Assembly: GCF_002407065.1 (NCBI RefSeq)
Contig: NZ_CP023564.1
Coordinates: 1,178,001 to 1,242,000, forward strand
From: Brachybacterium ginsengisoli
GTDB lineage: Bacteria > Actinomycetota > Actinomycetes > Actinomycetales > Dermabacteraceae
DNA: 64,000 bases
Reading direction: 5' to 3'
Within the stretch, counting starts at the first letter, position 1, and every line of letters starts with the position of its first letter. The notes under the pieces were generated by a model. It ran no database searches. It had not been told where the DNA came from and saw only the letters and a program-made list of their open reading frames with translations. The translations under genes and the position numbers were made by a program. Below are positions 50,394 to 57,826 of this stretch, in pieces.

Positions 50394-51443
50394 TCAGGCC
50401 GATGCCGTCGCCGCGCGCTCGAGCTCGACCAGGTAGTCCTCGAGGATGTACGGGATCGCGAGCGGCGTCGGGTTCGCGGCGGTTCCCAGCGGGCTGTCAC
50501 CGGGCAGGTGCACCACCGCTCGGTTCTTCACCGCGGGCATCTGGGACAGCAGAGGGTCCGCCTCGAGCGCCTCGACCAGCGTCTCGTCGCCGTAGGTCAC
50601 GATGATCTCGACGTCGTCGAACACATCGGCCTGCTCGGCGCTGACGGAGGAGGAGAACTCCTCCGTCTCCTCGGAGGCGTCCCGCACGCTCTGCGCGATC
50701 TTCATGCCGAGGTCCTCGAAGAACATCGTGCGGGTGTCGTGCGCAGTGTAGAAGTTCACGGTCGAGAGATCCGAGGTGTCCACATGGGTGAGGAACATGA
50801 CGCTCCGGCCCGCGATCGCCGGATGCTTCGCGACGGCCTCCTCGATCGCGCTCTCGAGCTCCGTGATCAGGTCGGCGCCCTTCTCGGCCATGCCCATGCC
50901 CAGGGCGTTGGCGGTGATCATGTCGCGCCACGACGTCCCCCAGGCCACCTTCGGGAAGGGGATCGTGGGAGCGATCTCCGTGAGGGTGTCGTAGTCCTCC
51001 TGGGTGAGGCCGGAGTAGGCCGCGAGGATCACGTCCGGGGCGGTGTCGGCCACGCCCTCGAAGTCGATGCCGTCCGACTCGTCGAAGAGCACGGGCGGCT
51101 CGGCGCCGAGCTCCTCGAGCGCCGCTTCGACCCAGGGGAGCAGCCCGTTGGCATCGTCATCGCCGAAGGTCGCGGCCGCCATGCCGGCGGGCACCACACC
51201 GAGGGCGAGCGGCACCTCGTGGTTCGCCCAGGCCACGGTCGTGACGACCTCGATCGTCGCGGGCAGCTCGGTGGTGCCGAAGGCGTGGTCGATCGTCGTC
51301 GCACCCCCGCCGGTGCCACCGCTGCCGGCGTCGCTCCCGGCCGCGCCGGCCGCCGTCGAGGACTGGTCCGTGGAGCATCCGGTGAGGAGTGCGGCCAGGG
51401 CGAGTGCGGAACCGGCGAGGGTGCGACGGGAGAGCTGGGCCAT
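50394..51443 (-). CDS. fecB: Iron-siderophore-binding lipoprotein (FecB-type)
   Basis: The 349-residue precursor has a lipoprotein signal with lipobox LLTGC (Cys23), a Gly/Ser/Thr-rich linker, then a class-III periplasmic-binding-protein fold: TIEVVTTVAWANHEVPLALG (about residues 63-82), DVILAAYSGLTQEDYDTLTEIAPTI, VKNRAVVHLP. Such receptors capture ferric siderophores at the outer face of the membrane. GAAAGGC precedes ATG 51443. It is the first gene of the four-gene operon and the one directly behind the iron box. Confidence 0.88.
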   Translation of the reverse strand: MAQLSRRTLAGSALALAALLTGCSTDQSSTAAGAAGSDAGSGGTGGGATTIDHAFGTTELPATIEVVTTVAWANHEVPLALGVVPAGMAAATFGDDDANGLLPWVEAALEELGAEPPVLFDESDGIDFEGVADTAPDVILAAYSGLTQEDYDTLTEIAPTIPFPKVAWGTSWRDMITANALGMGMAEKGADLITELESAIEEAVAKHPAIAGRSVMFLTHVDTSDLSTVNFYTAHDTRTMFFEDLGMKIAQSVRDASEETEEFSSSVSAEQADVFDDVEIIVTYGDETLVEALEADPLLSQMPAVKNRAVVHLPGDSPLGTAANPTPLAIPYILEDYLVELERAATASA

Positions 51444-51513
51444 GGGAGCCTTTCGATGAGCCGCGCGGCGGCGTGGCGGAGAGCGTTGCCCGCAGCGGAC
51501 GCCCGGACGTAAC

Positions 51514-51532
51514 TAAGGATAGCCTCACCAAA
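51514..51532 (-). promoter_or_regulatory. DtxR/IdeR-type iron box upstream of the siderophore importer
   Basis: The minus-strand sequence TTTGGTGAGGCTATCCTTA matches the DtxR consensus TTAGGTTAGGCTAACCTAA at 15 of 19 positions. It contains the -10-like TATCCT, so the iron-loaded repressor would block transcription. Confidence 0.75.
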
Positions 51533-51688
51533 GCACGCGGTGCGGTCGCCCGTCCGCATCCCGGCACTATCCAGCGGCTCCGGCGGACGCGCCCGGGTCT
51601 GCTCCCGGCGCCCCAGGGCGGCCAGTGCCCGCTCGGTCCTCGGCGGATCAGGGCTCTCGCTCGCAGTGCCCCGCCCGTCAGATGGCCG

Positions 51689-52339
51689 TCACCCCTCGTT
51701 CCGGCGGCGGACCCCTGCGGAGCGGGCGACCTCCCGCCAGGTCGCGGTGAGGGACTCGACGGTCGCGTGGGCGTTCAGCCCGCTCGGCTGCGGCACCACC
51801 CACAGCGGGATGGCCTCGGGCCACCCCGGCACCTGCGAGGGATCCTGGAGGCCGAGCACCGCCTTCGGCAGCCGGTACGCGGTGCGGAACGCGGTGATCC
51901 CGGCGATCGCGACGGTCCCCGGCCCCAGCACCTTCACCCGCGCCGTCAGCTCGGCCCCGGCCTCCTGCAGCTCCTCGCGGCTCAGCTCGTCGGCGCGAGC
52001 CGTGGCGCGGCCGATGAGGTTCGTGATCCCGATGCCGCGGCGGAGGAGATCCTCCTCGTCCTGTTCGTCCAGACCGCGGGACGCGTCGACCAGGCGCGAG
52101 GTGAGCCCGGCCCGATGGAGCGAGGGCCAGAACCGGTTCCCGGGGCGGGCGAAGGGCGCGTTCACCGCGGCGGTCCAGAGCCCCGGATTGATCCCGACGA
52201 TCAGCAGGCGCGGCGGCCCGGCGCGGTCCGGGTCGGGCAGCACGTCATCGATCGCGTCCGGGTCCGGCGTCGCGAAAGCTGCCAGATCCTGCCTGGTGGG
52301 ACGACGGCCGGCCAGGGGAGAGGGACGCCGAGTGCTCAT
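51689..52339 (-). CDS. mug: Mug-type G/U mismatch-specific DNA glycosylase
   Basis: The 216-residue uracil-DNA-glycosylase superfamily protein is of the Mug/TDG family. Motif 1 is LLIVGINPGLWTAAVNAPFARPGNRFWP (about residues 46-73; Asn in GINPG activates the water). Motif 2 is VVPQPSGLNAH (about 185-195). ITNLIGRATARADEL is the middle family block. The enzyme removes uracil or thymine from G mismatches and some alkylated bases. A -10 element lies 6 nt upstream, and the gene is divergent from thymidine kinase with only 52 bp between the starts. Confidence 0.88.
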   Translation of the reverse strand: MSTRRPSPLAGRRPTRQDLAAFATPDPDAIDDVLPDPDRAGPPRLLIVGINPGLWTAAVNAPFARPGNRFWPSLHRAGLTSRLVDASRGLDEQDEEDLLRRGIGITNLIGRATARADELSREELQEAGAELTARVKVLGPGTVAIAGITAFRTAYRLPKAVLGLQDPSQVPGWPEAIPLWVVPQPSGLNAHATVESLTATWREVARSAGVRRRNEG

Positions 52340-52345
52340 CCGTCC

Positions 52346-52351
52346 ACGGTA
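52346..52351 (-). promoter_or_regulatory. -10 element, leaderless start of mug
   Basis: TACCGT ends 6 nt before ATG 52339. The -35 region overlaps that of the opposite tdk promoter. Confidence 0.5.
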
Positions 52352-52379
52352 CCGGCGGCAGCGCGGCGTGGGCCGCGCG

Positions 52380-52385
52380 TAGCCT
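52380..52385 (+). promoter_or_regulatory. -10 element, leaderless start of tdk
   Basis: TAGCCT ends 6 nt before ATG 52392. Confidence 0.55.
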
Positions 52386-52391
52386 GTGTCC

Positions 52392-52988
52392 ATGCGCCCC
52401 ATGGAGGCAGGACGACTGCACGTGATCGCGGGTCCGATGTTCGCCGGGAAGACCGAGGAGCTGCTGCGCCGGGTGCACCGTGCCCGGCTGGCCGGTCTCG
52501 ACGTCGAGGTGATCGGCCACCGCCTCGATGCGCGCGGCGGAGCGGATCGGCTGAGCACCCACATCGGCCGGAGCATCCCGGCGAGGATGATGGAGGACGT
52601 GGAGCAGCTGCGCGAGCTGCTCGGGGCACCGGATCGCGCCGGCGTCCCGCACATCGTCGCCGTCGACGAGGCGCAGTTCTTCGGCCCAGGGATCGTGCCG
52701 GTGATCGAGGAGCTGCTGGAGGCGGGCATCCAGGTGGAGGCCGCCGGGCTCTGCATCACCTACGAGGGCGGACCCTTCGAACCGCTGCCCACGCTGATGG
52801 CGATGGCGGAGGAGGTCGTCAAGCTCACCGCGGTGTGCACCGTCTGCGGCGCGGACGCGGCCTTCCACGTGCGACTTGTCGACGACGGCGCGCAGGCGCT
52901 GCGGCCGAGCGCCGACCAGGTGGGCGGCGCGGAGTCCTATCAGGCGCGCTGCCGCAGCCATCGACGCCGCGGCGCGCCGATCAGGTGA
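52392..52988 (+). CDS. tdk: Thymidine kinase
   Basis: The 198-residue type-II thymidine kinase phosphorylates thymidine in the salvage pathway. Walker A is GPMFAGKT (residues 14-21), then HRLDARGGADRLSTHIG. The catalytic VAVDEAQFFGPGIVPVIEEL (about 95-114) has the base Glu in DEAQFF. The C-terminal lasso domain has the zinc pair CTVCG, and SYQARCRSH supplies the other ligands. ATG 52392 is set by the -10 element 6 nt upstream. The last 8 bp overlap the convergent membrane-protein gene. Confidence 0.92.
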   Translation: MRPMEAGRLHVIAGPMFAGKTEELLRRVHRARLAGLDVEVIGHRLDARGGADRLSTHIGRSIPARMMEDVEQLRELLGAPDRAGVPHIVAVDEAQFFGPGIVPVIEELLEAGIQVEAAGLCITYEGGPFEPLPTLMAMAEEVVKLTAVCTVCGADAAFHVRLVDDGAQALRPSADQVGGAESYQARCRSHRRRGAPIR

Positions 52989-53481
52989 TCGGCTGCCCGC
53001 CCTCCTCGACCACCTCGATGCCGTCGAGGTCCCACTGGCCGTCGATGCGGCGCACGTAGTAGCGGAGCTGCACCTCGACGTCCTGGCCGTCGTCGCTGTA
53101 GGTCTCGGTGACCTCGAAGATGGCGTAGCCCTGACGGTTGATGCGATCGTCGACCCGGTAGTCGACCGCGCTGACGTTGCCCAGGTTCTCCTCGAAGATC
53201 TCGCAGCTGGTCAGCCCGGTGTTCGCGCGGAAATCCTCGGTGGTGGAGTCCATGAACTGATCGCAGTCGGTGTTCTCGAGGGAGCTGTAGAAGTCCTCGA
53301 GGGTGGACTGCGGGTTGCCGCGGTTGAGGACCTGGAAGCCGATGAAGATCGCGAAGGCTCCCACGATCAGCAATCCGACGAGGAGCACGCCGCCCAGGAG
53401 CAGCCAGTGCCAGAGCGGGCGCTTGGCGCGGCCGGAGGACGAGGGCATCGTGCCGCCCTGCGGCGCCTGCGCGTAGGCCAT
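52981..53481 (-). CDS. Single-pass membrane protein with extracellular NTF2-like domain
   Basis: The 166-residue protein has a short cytoplasmic N-terminus, a membrane segment at about 27-52 (WHWLLLGGVLLVGLLIVGAF), and an outside domain NPQSTLEDFYSSLENTDCDQFMDSTTEDFR, then CEIFEENLGNVSAVDYRV, YAIFEVTETYSDDG and VEVQLRYYVRRIDGQWDLDGIEVV. The alternating strands after two helices resemble NTF2-like/DUF4878 domains, with two cysteines that could form a disulfide. The function is unknown. CAGGAG precedes ATG 53481. Confidence 0.7.
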   Translation of the reverse strand: MAYAQAPQGGTMPSSSGRAKRPLWHWLLLGGVLLVGLLIVGAFAIFIGFQVLNRGNPQSTLEDFYSSLENTDCDQFMDSTTEDFRANTGLTSCEIFEENLGNVSAVDYRVDDRINRQGYAIFEVTETYSDDGQDVEVQLRYYVRRIDGQWDLDGIEVVEEGGQPIT

Positions 53482-53626
53482 GGGATTCTCCTGGAGACGG
53501 TTCGAGGTGACGTGGGCAGTATTCCTCACCGGGGGCGGGCGCGCGATGGGGAGCACTCCCCAGGTCCGCACCGCATCTCGCTCCTCGCACCGGTCATGCC
53601 TCGCACGACGGCGCCCTGAGGATCGA

Positions 53627-53632
53627 TAGCCT
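53627..53632 (+). promoter_or_regulatory. -10 element, leaderless start of GH92 gene
   Basis: TAGCCT ends 7 nt before ATG 53640. Confidence 0.55.
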
Positions 53633-53639
53633 GGTCCCC

Positions 53640-56600
53640 ATGATCGTCACCGCAGACCAGGGTCCCGTCGGCTCACCGACCAGCAAGGACGCAGCAGGAT
53701 TCCTCGCGCCGTCCGCCGTGCGGTACACCGGAGGCGCCGGAGAGCGCCACGAGGCGGCACTGCCCCTCCACGAGGGGGCCGACGCTCTCGTCGGCCGCCG
53801 GATCGGACCCGATGAGGTGCTGCGCTACTTCGTGCACCCGGCGCTCGATCCCCAGCAGACCTGGGGCGCGACGGCCGTCGCGATCGACCTCGCCCTGGAG
53901 GACGGCAGCCGACTCTCCGACCACGCCCCGCAGGACCAGCACGGGACGCTCGCGACCGCGCGCGGGATCGGCGACGGGAAGATCCTGTTCCCCGATCAGT
54001 GGAACGACGTGCAGGTGTCCCTCGACGCCCTCGCGGGCCGGACCATCACCGAGGTGCTGCTGGTCCTGGATGCCCCGACGCCGGACGAGGCGGACCTGCT
54101 CGAGGACGCCGAGGGCGATGCGCCCGCCGAGGAGGAGCTCACCGGCTGGATCGACGGCCCCTACCTCGCCCCGCGCCGCGAGGACCCCTCGCTCGAGGAC
54201 CCGGTGGCCTGGGTCGACACCCGTCGGGGCAGCAACGCCTCGCGCGACTTCTCCCGGGGCAACACGCTCCCGCTGACCGGGCTGCCCAACGGCTTCGCGC
54301 TCTTCACCCCGGCCACGGACGCCCGCACCCGGCGCTGGGTGTACGAGTACCACCGCGCCAACGGGCCCGACAACCGGCCGCGCCTGCAGGGGATGGCGAT
54401 CTCCCACCAGCCCAGCCCCTGGATGGGGGACCGCCACCAGTTCCTGCTCATGCCGCTGCGGGGCTCCTCGCCGGACGCCACGCCTGCGGAGCGCGCCCTC
54501 GGCTTCGACCACGACGCGGAGACCGCGCGGCCCGATCTGTACGAGGTCGCCCTCGACGGCGGCATCGGCCTGCGTCTGGCCCCTACCGACCACGGGGCGA
54601 TCTGCGAGATCGACCTGCCCGCCGACGGCGGGACCAGCCATCTGCTGCTCGAGGGGATCGACGAGCACGCCCGTCTCGACGCCGCCGGCGCCGTGTTCGA
54701 CGGGCGTTTCCATGCCTGGGTCGACGCCTCGCCCGAGCAGGGCTACGACCGCGCCGACGGGGCGACCCGCATGTACGTGACGGGCGTGGTGGACCCGGCG
54801 CCGGTCTCGGTGGGGCGCGCGCCCGGGGACAGCGGCGGCAGCATGCTCACCTTCGCCCCGGGCACGGAGCGGGTGACGGTGCGCCTGGCCACCAGCTACC
54901 TCGGCCGGTCCCAGGGCCGCCGCACCCTCGCCCAGGAGCTGGAGGGGCGCACCTTCGAGGAGATCCGCACCGCCGCCCACACCGCGTGGGCCGAGCGCCT
55001 GCAGGTCATCGAGGTGCCGGACGCGACCCCGGCGCAGCGCCGCACCCTGTACGGCAACCTCTACCGCCTGAACCTCTATCCGAACTCCCACTGGGAGAAC
55101 GCCGGCACCCCCGAGCGCCCGGAGCCGGTGCACGCGAGCCCCGTGCTGCCCGGCAAGGGCAGGGCGACCGACACCCGCAGCGATGCGCAGATCGTGCCCG
55201 GCATGCTCCACGTCAACCACGGCTTCTGGGACACCTACCGCACCGCCTGGCCCGCCTACGCGCTGCTGTACCCCGAGCTCGCCGCGCAGCTCGCCGACGG
55301 GTTCGTCCAGCAGTATCGGGAGGGCGGCTGGATCGCCCGCTGGTCCTCGCCCGGCTACGCGGACTGCATGACCGGCACCAGCAGCGACATCTCCTTCGCG
55401 GATCTCCAGGTCAAGGGCGTGCCGCTGCCGGATCCGCTGGCCGCCTACGAATCGGGCCTGCGCAACGCCACCGTGGCCCCGCCCTTCGCGGAGGTGGGCC
55501 GCAAGGGCAACGAGCGCGCCGTGTTCACCGGCTACGTCGACACCGACACCCCGGAGTCCGTCTCCTGGGCGCTCGAGGCGCACATCAACGACGCCGGCCT
55601 CGCCGCCCAGGCGGAGCTGCTCGCCGACCGCGCCGAGGACGAGGACCCCGCCGCGGCGGCCCAGCTGCGGGAGGAGGCGCACTACCTCGCGGCCCGCAGC
55701 CAGAACTACCCGCTGCTGTTCGACCCTGCGATCGAGTTCTTCCAGGGGCGCCGGCCCGACGGCGGCTTCGCGCTCACCCCCGAGGAGTACGACCCGCTGC
55801 TGTGGGGCGGGGACTACACGGAGACCGACGGCTGGAACTTCGCCTTCCACGTCCCGCACGACGGGGAGGGCCTGGCGAGCCTCTACGGCGGGCGGCACAT
55901 GCTGCGCGGTCGTCTCGAGCAGTTCTTCGCCACCCCCGAGCGCGCCGACCTCCCCGGCACCTACGGCGACCCGATCCACGAGATGTTCGAGGCGCGCGCG
56001 GTGCGGATGGGCCAGTTCGGCATGTCCAACCAGCCCTCGCACCACATCCCCTTCCTCTACCACCACGCGGACGCCCCGGAGGAGGCCTCCCGGATCGTGC
56101 GCGAGGTACAGCGCCGCCTCTTCGTCGGCGAGGAGATCGGCCAGGGCTACCCGGGGGACGAGGACAACGGCGAGATGAGCGCCTGGTGGCTGTTCACCGT
56201 CCTGGGCCTGTATCCGCTGCAGCTGGGGACCGGCCGCTACCACCTGGTGGCACCGTTGTTCCCGCGGGCCACCGTGCATCCGCTGGGCGGAGCCCCCTTC
56301 TCGGTGACGACGGAGGCAGGGAGCGCCGACGACGTCTGCATCACCGGCATGACCGTGGACGGCCGCGATCACGGGAACGCCTGGATCGATCACGCCGACC
56401 TCCGGGGCCGCCTCCACGTGCGGCTCGGCGCCGAGCCCGAGGGATGGGGCGCCGTGCCGCCCTCGCCCACCGCCCCCGGCGAGCAGCCCCGGCCGCTGCG
56501 CGACCTGTTCGCCGCCGATCCCGAGGATCCCCTGCGGGACGACGACTCCCGCACCGAGCAGGCCTTCGACACCGCGGCCGTGGTCATCGGCCTGCCGGAG

Positions 56601-56864
56601 CTGGGGGAGCCGCAGCAGGCGCGCTTCCTCACCCTGACCTCCTCCGGCGAGACCGGCGGAGACCCGATCGCCTGGCGGGTGGAGGGCTCGGACGACGGCC
56701 GGACCTGGCAGACCCTCGACGAGCGCTCCGGTCAGCGCTTCCGGTGGCGCCGCCAGACCCGTCCCTTCGAGATCGCCGCTCCCCGGTCCTGCACCCATCA
56801 CCGCCTGGTGATCGTCAGCTCCGAGGGGCCGCTGCGGCTGTCCGAGGTGGAGCTGCTGGGCTGA
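53640..56864 (+). CDS. GH92-family alpha-mannosidase-like enzyme
   Basis: The 1074-residue protein is larger than usual for GH92 (700-800). An N-terminal beta domain (to about 180) with NPCBM-like strands (AVAIDLALEDGSRL, WNDVQVSLDALAGRTITEVL) precedes the GH92 catalytic part. Its family motifs are VDTRRGSNASRDFSRGNTLP, HVNHGFWDTYRTAWPAYAL (about 520-538) and GYPGDEDNGEMSAWW (about 836-850, with the general-acid Glu). A C-terminal F5/8 (CBM32-like) domain follows from about 960. GH92 enzymes are Ca2+-dependent exo-alpha-mannosidases. There is no signal peptide, so it should act inside the cell on imported mannosides. Confidence 0.9.
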   Translation: MIVTADQGPVGSPTSKDAAGFLAPSAVRYTGGAGERHEAALPLHEGADALVGRRIGPDEVLRYFVHPALDPQQTWGATAVAIDLALEDGSRLSDHAPQDQHGTLATARGIGDGKILFPDQWNDVQVSLDALAGRTITEVLLVLDAPTPDEADLLEDAEGDAPAEEELTGWIDGPYLAPRREDPSLEDPVAWVDTRRGSNASRDFSRGNTLPLTGLPNGFALFTPATDARTRRWVYEYHRANGPDNRPRLQGMAISHQPSPWMGDRHQFLLMPLRGSSPDATPAERALGFDHDAETARPDLYEVALDGGIGLRLAPTDHGAICEIDLPADGGTSHLLLEGIDEHARLDAAGAVFDGRFHAWVDASPEQGYDRADGATRMYVTGVVDPAPVSVGRAPGDSGGSMLTFAPGTERVTVRLATSYLGRSQGRRTLAQELEGRTFEEIRTAAHTAWAERLQVIEVPDATPAQRRTLYGNLYRLNLYPNSHWENAGTPERPEPVHASPVLPGKGRATDTRSDAQIVPGMLHVNHGFWDTYRTAWPAYALLYPELAAQLADGFVQQYREGGWIARWSSPGYADCMTGTSSDISFADLQVKGVPLPDPLAAYESGLRNATVAPPFAEVGRKGNERAVFTGYVDTDTPESVSWALEAHINDAGLAAQAELLADRAEDEDPAAAAQLREEAHYLAARSQNYPLLFDPAIEFFQGRRPDGGFALTPEEYDPLLWGGDYTETDGWNFAFHVPHDGEGLASLYGGRHMLRGRLEQFFATPERADLPGTYGDPIHEMFEARAVRMGQFGMSNQPSHHIPFLYHHADAPEEASRIVREVQRRLFVGEEIGQGYPGDEDNGEMSAWWLFTVLGLYPLQLGTGRYHLVAPLFPRATVHPLGGAPFSVTTEAGSADDVCITGMTVDGRDHGNAWIDHADLRGRLHVRLGAEPEGWGAVPPSPTAPGEQPRPLRDLFAADPEDPLRDDDSRTEQAFDTAAVVIGLPELGEPQQARFLTLTSSGETGGDPIAWRVEGSDDGRTWQTLDERSGQRFRWRRQTRPFEIAAPRSCTHHRLVIVSSEGPLRLSEVELLG

Positions 56865-57660
56865 GCGCCGTGGGCCGACGCAGCAGGCCGCCCCGGCCGT
56901 GGAGCGGGGCGGCCCGCCGCCGGTCCACCAGAGCCCAGGCCAGCGTCATCAGCGCCCACACGGCCGCGATCAGCAACGCCTCGACCAGCAGGTACTGCGG
57001 CCACGGCCCGAGCAGGTCGAGGACCGAGGCGCCGTCCGGGGCGCGGTTCAGGTAGCCGTAGTTCGCGCCGGTCAGGGCGTTGCCGGTCACCGCGATCAGG
57101 GCCCATCCCACGGTCGCCGCATAGGCGATGCCGTACCCGCGCCAGGTGGGATGCAGGCGCAGCCCCCACACGAGCACGACGGGGGCGAGCACCCCGCTGA
57201 GGTGCGCGATCCAGTACTCGACGAACTCCAGCGGGATCCACACGAAGTAGTTCACGTCCGGCGTGAGCACCGACTGCATGTTCAGGGTCAGCCCCCAGAA
57301 CCAGCTCACCACGATCGCCCAGGGCGCCCGGGTGATCAGCGCGATCGGCACGATGAACCGCAGCGCGTCGGAGTAGTGCAGCGGCAGGGACTCGTCGAGG
57401 TTCCAGGCCCAGGGCATGAACCCCCACGCCGTCCAGAAGAGGGAGTTGGCCAGCAGCACCCAGCCGGCGACCCGCAGCGCCCGCTCCACCCCAGCGGCCG
57501 CGCCGCGTCGCGCCCGGCGGGTGAGCACCACGGTGGCCACCACCAGCAGGGCCAGCATGCTCAGGTGCGCCGAGCCGTAGGCGGGCATGTGGCCGAGCGT
57601 CCCCTCGGCGAGGTGGACCGCGTCGGCCAGGCGGACTGCTGAGGTCCCGTGCTCCGGCAT
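56815..57660 (-). CDS. YwaF/TIGR02206-type membrane protein
   Basis: The 281-residue integral membrane protein has six to eight segments. Family landmarks are GSAHLSMLALLVVATVVLTR at the start, LPLHYSDALRFIVPIALITR (the LPLHxC-like block, here LPLHYS) near 88-107, and NYGYLNRAPDGASVLDLLGPWPQYLL near 200-225. This is the TIGR02206/YwaF group of unknown function. AGGGAG precedes ATG 57660. Its 3' end overlaps the GH92 gene by 50 bp on the opposite strand, and its C-terminal 35 residues are Pro/Ala/Arg-rich and probably non-essential. Confidence 0.75.
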   Translation of the reverse strand: MPEHGTSAVRLADAVHLAEGTLGHMPAYGSAHLSMLALLVVATVVLTRRARRGAAAGVERALRVAGWVLLANSLFWTAWGFMPWAWNLDESLPLHYSDALRFIVPIALITRAPWAIVVSWFWGLTLNMQSVLTPDVNYFVWIPLEFVEYWIAHLSGVLAPVVLVWGLRLHPTWRGYGIAYAATVGWALIAVTGNALTGANYGYLNRAPDGASVLDLLGPWPQYLLVEALLIAAVWALMTLAWALVDRRRAAPLHGRGGLLRRPTALSPAAPPRTAAAAPRS

Positions 57661-57738
57661 CGCCGCTCCCTGTGCTCCGCTGCTCCCGAGGTCGGCACGG
57701 GGTCCGCGGCGCGGTCCTCCGGTGCCAGGGCCGAGCAT

Positions 57739-57772
57739 ACGGAAGCGCCCCGCCGCAGCGGGGCGCTTCCGT
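57739..57772 (-). terminator. Terminator of the fructose operon
   Basis: A perfect 15-bp stem (core GGAAGCGCCCCGC/GCGGGGCGCTTCC) with loop CGCA lies 54 nt past the PTS gene stop. It has no T-tract. Confidence 0.75.
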
Positions 57773-57826
57773 CATCGTGAGGGCCCAGCGTGCTGATGCC
57801 TCGTCGTGCCCGTGAGCACAGGCAGA

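Noticed and set aside
53673-56801. A 1042-codon open frame antisense to the GH92 gene
   Set aside because: The opposite strand has a confident GH92 family protein with catalytic motifs. Long antisense frames are expected in 70% GC DNA, and this one is rich in low-complexity Gly/Val/Arg.
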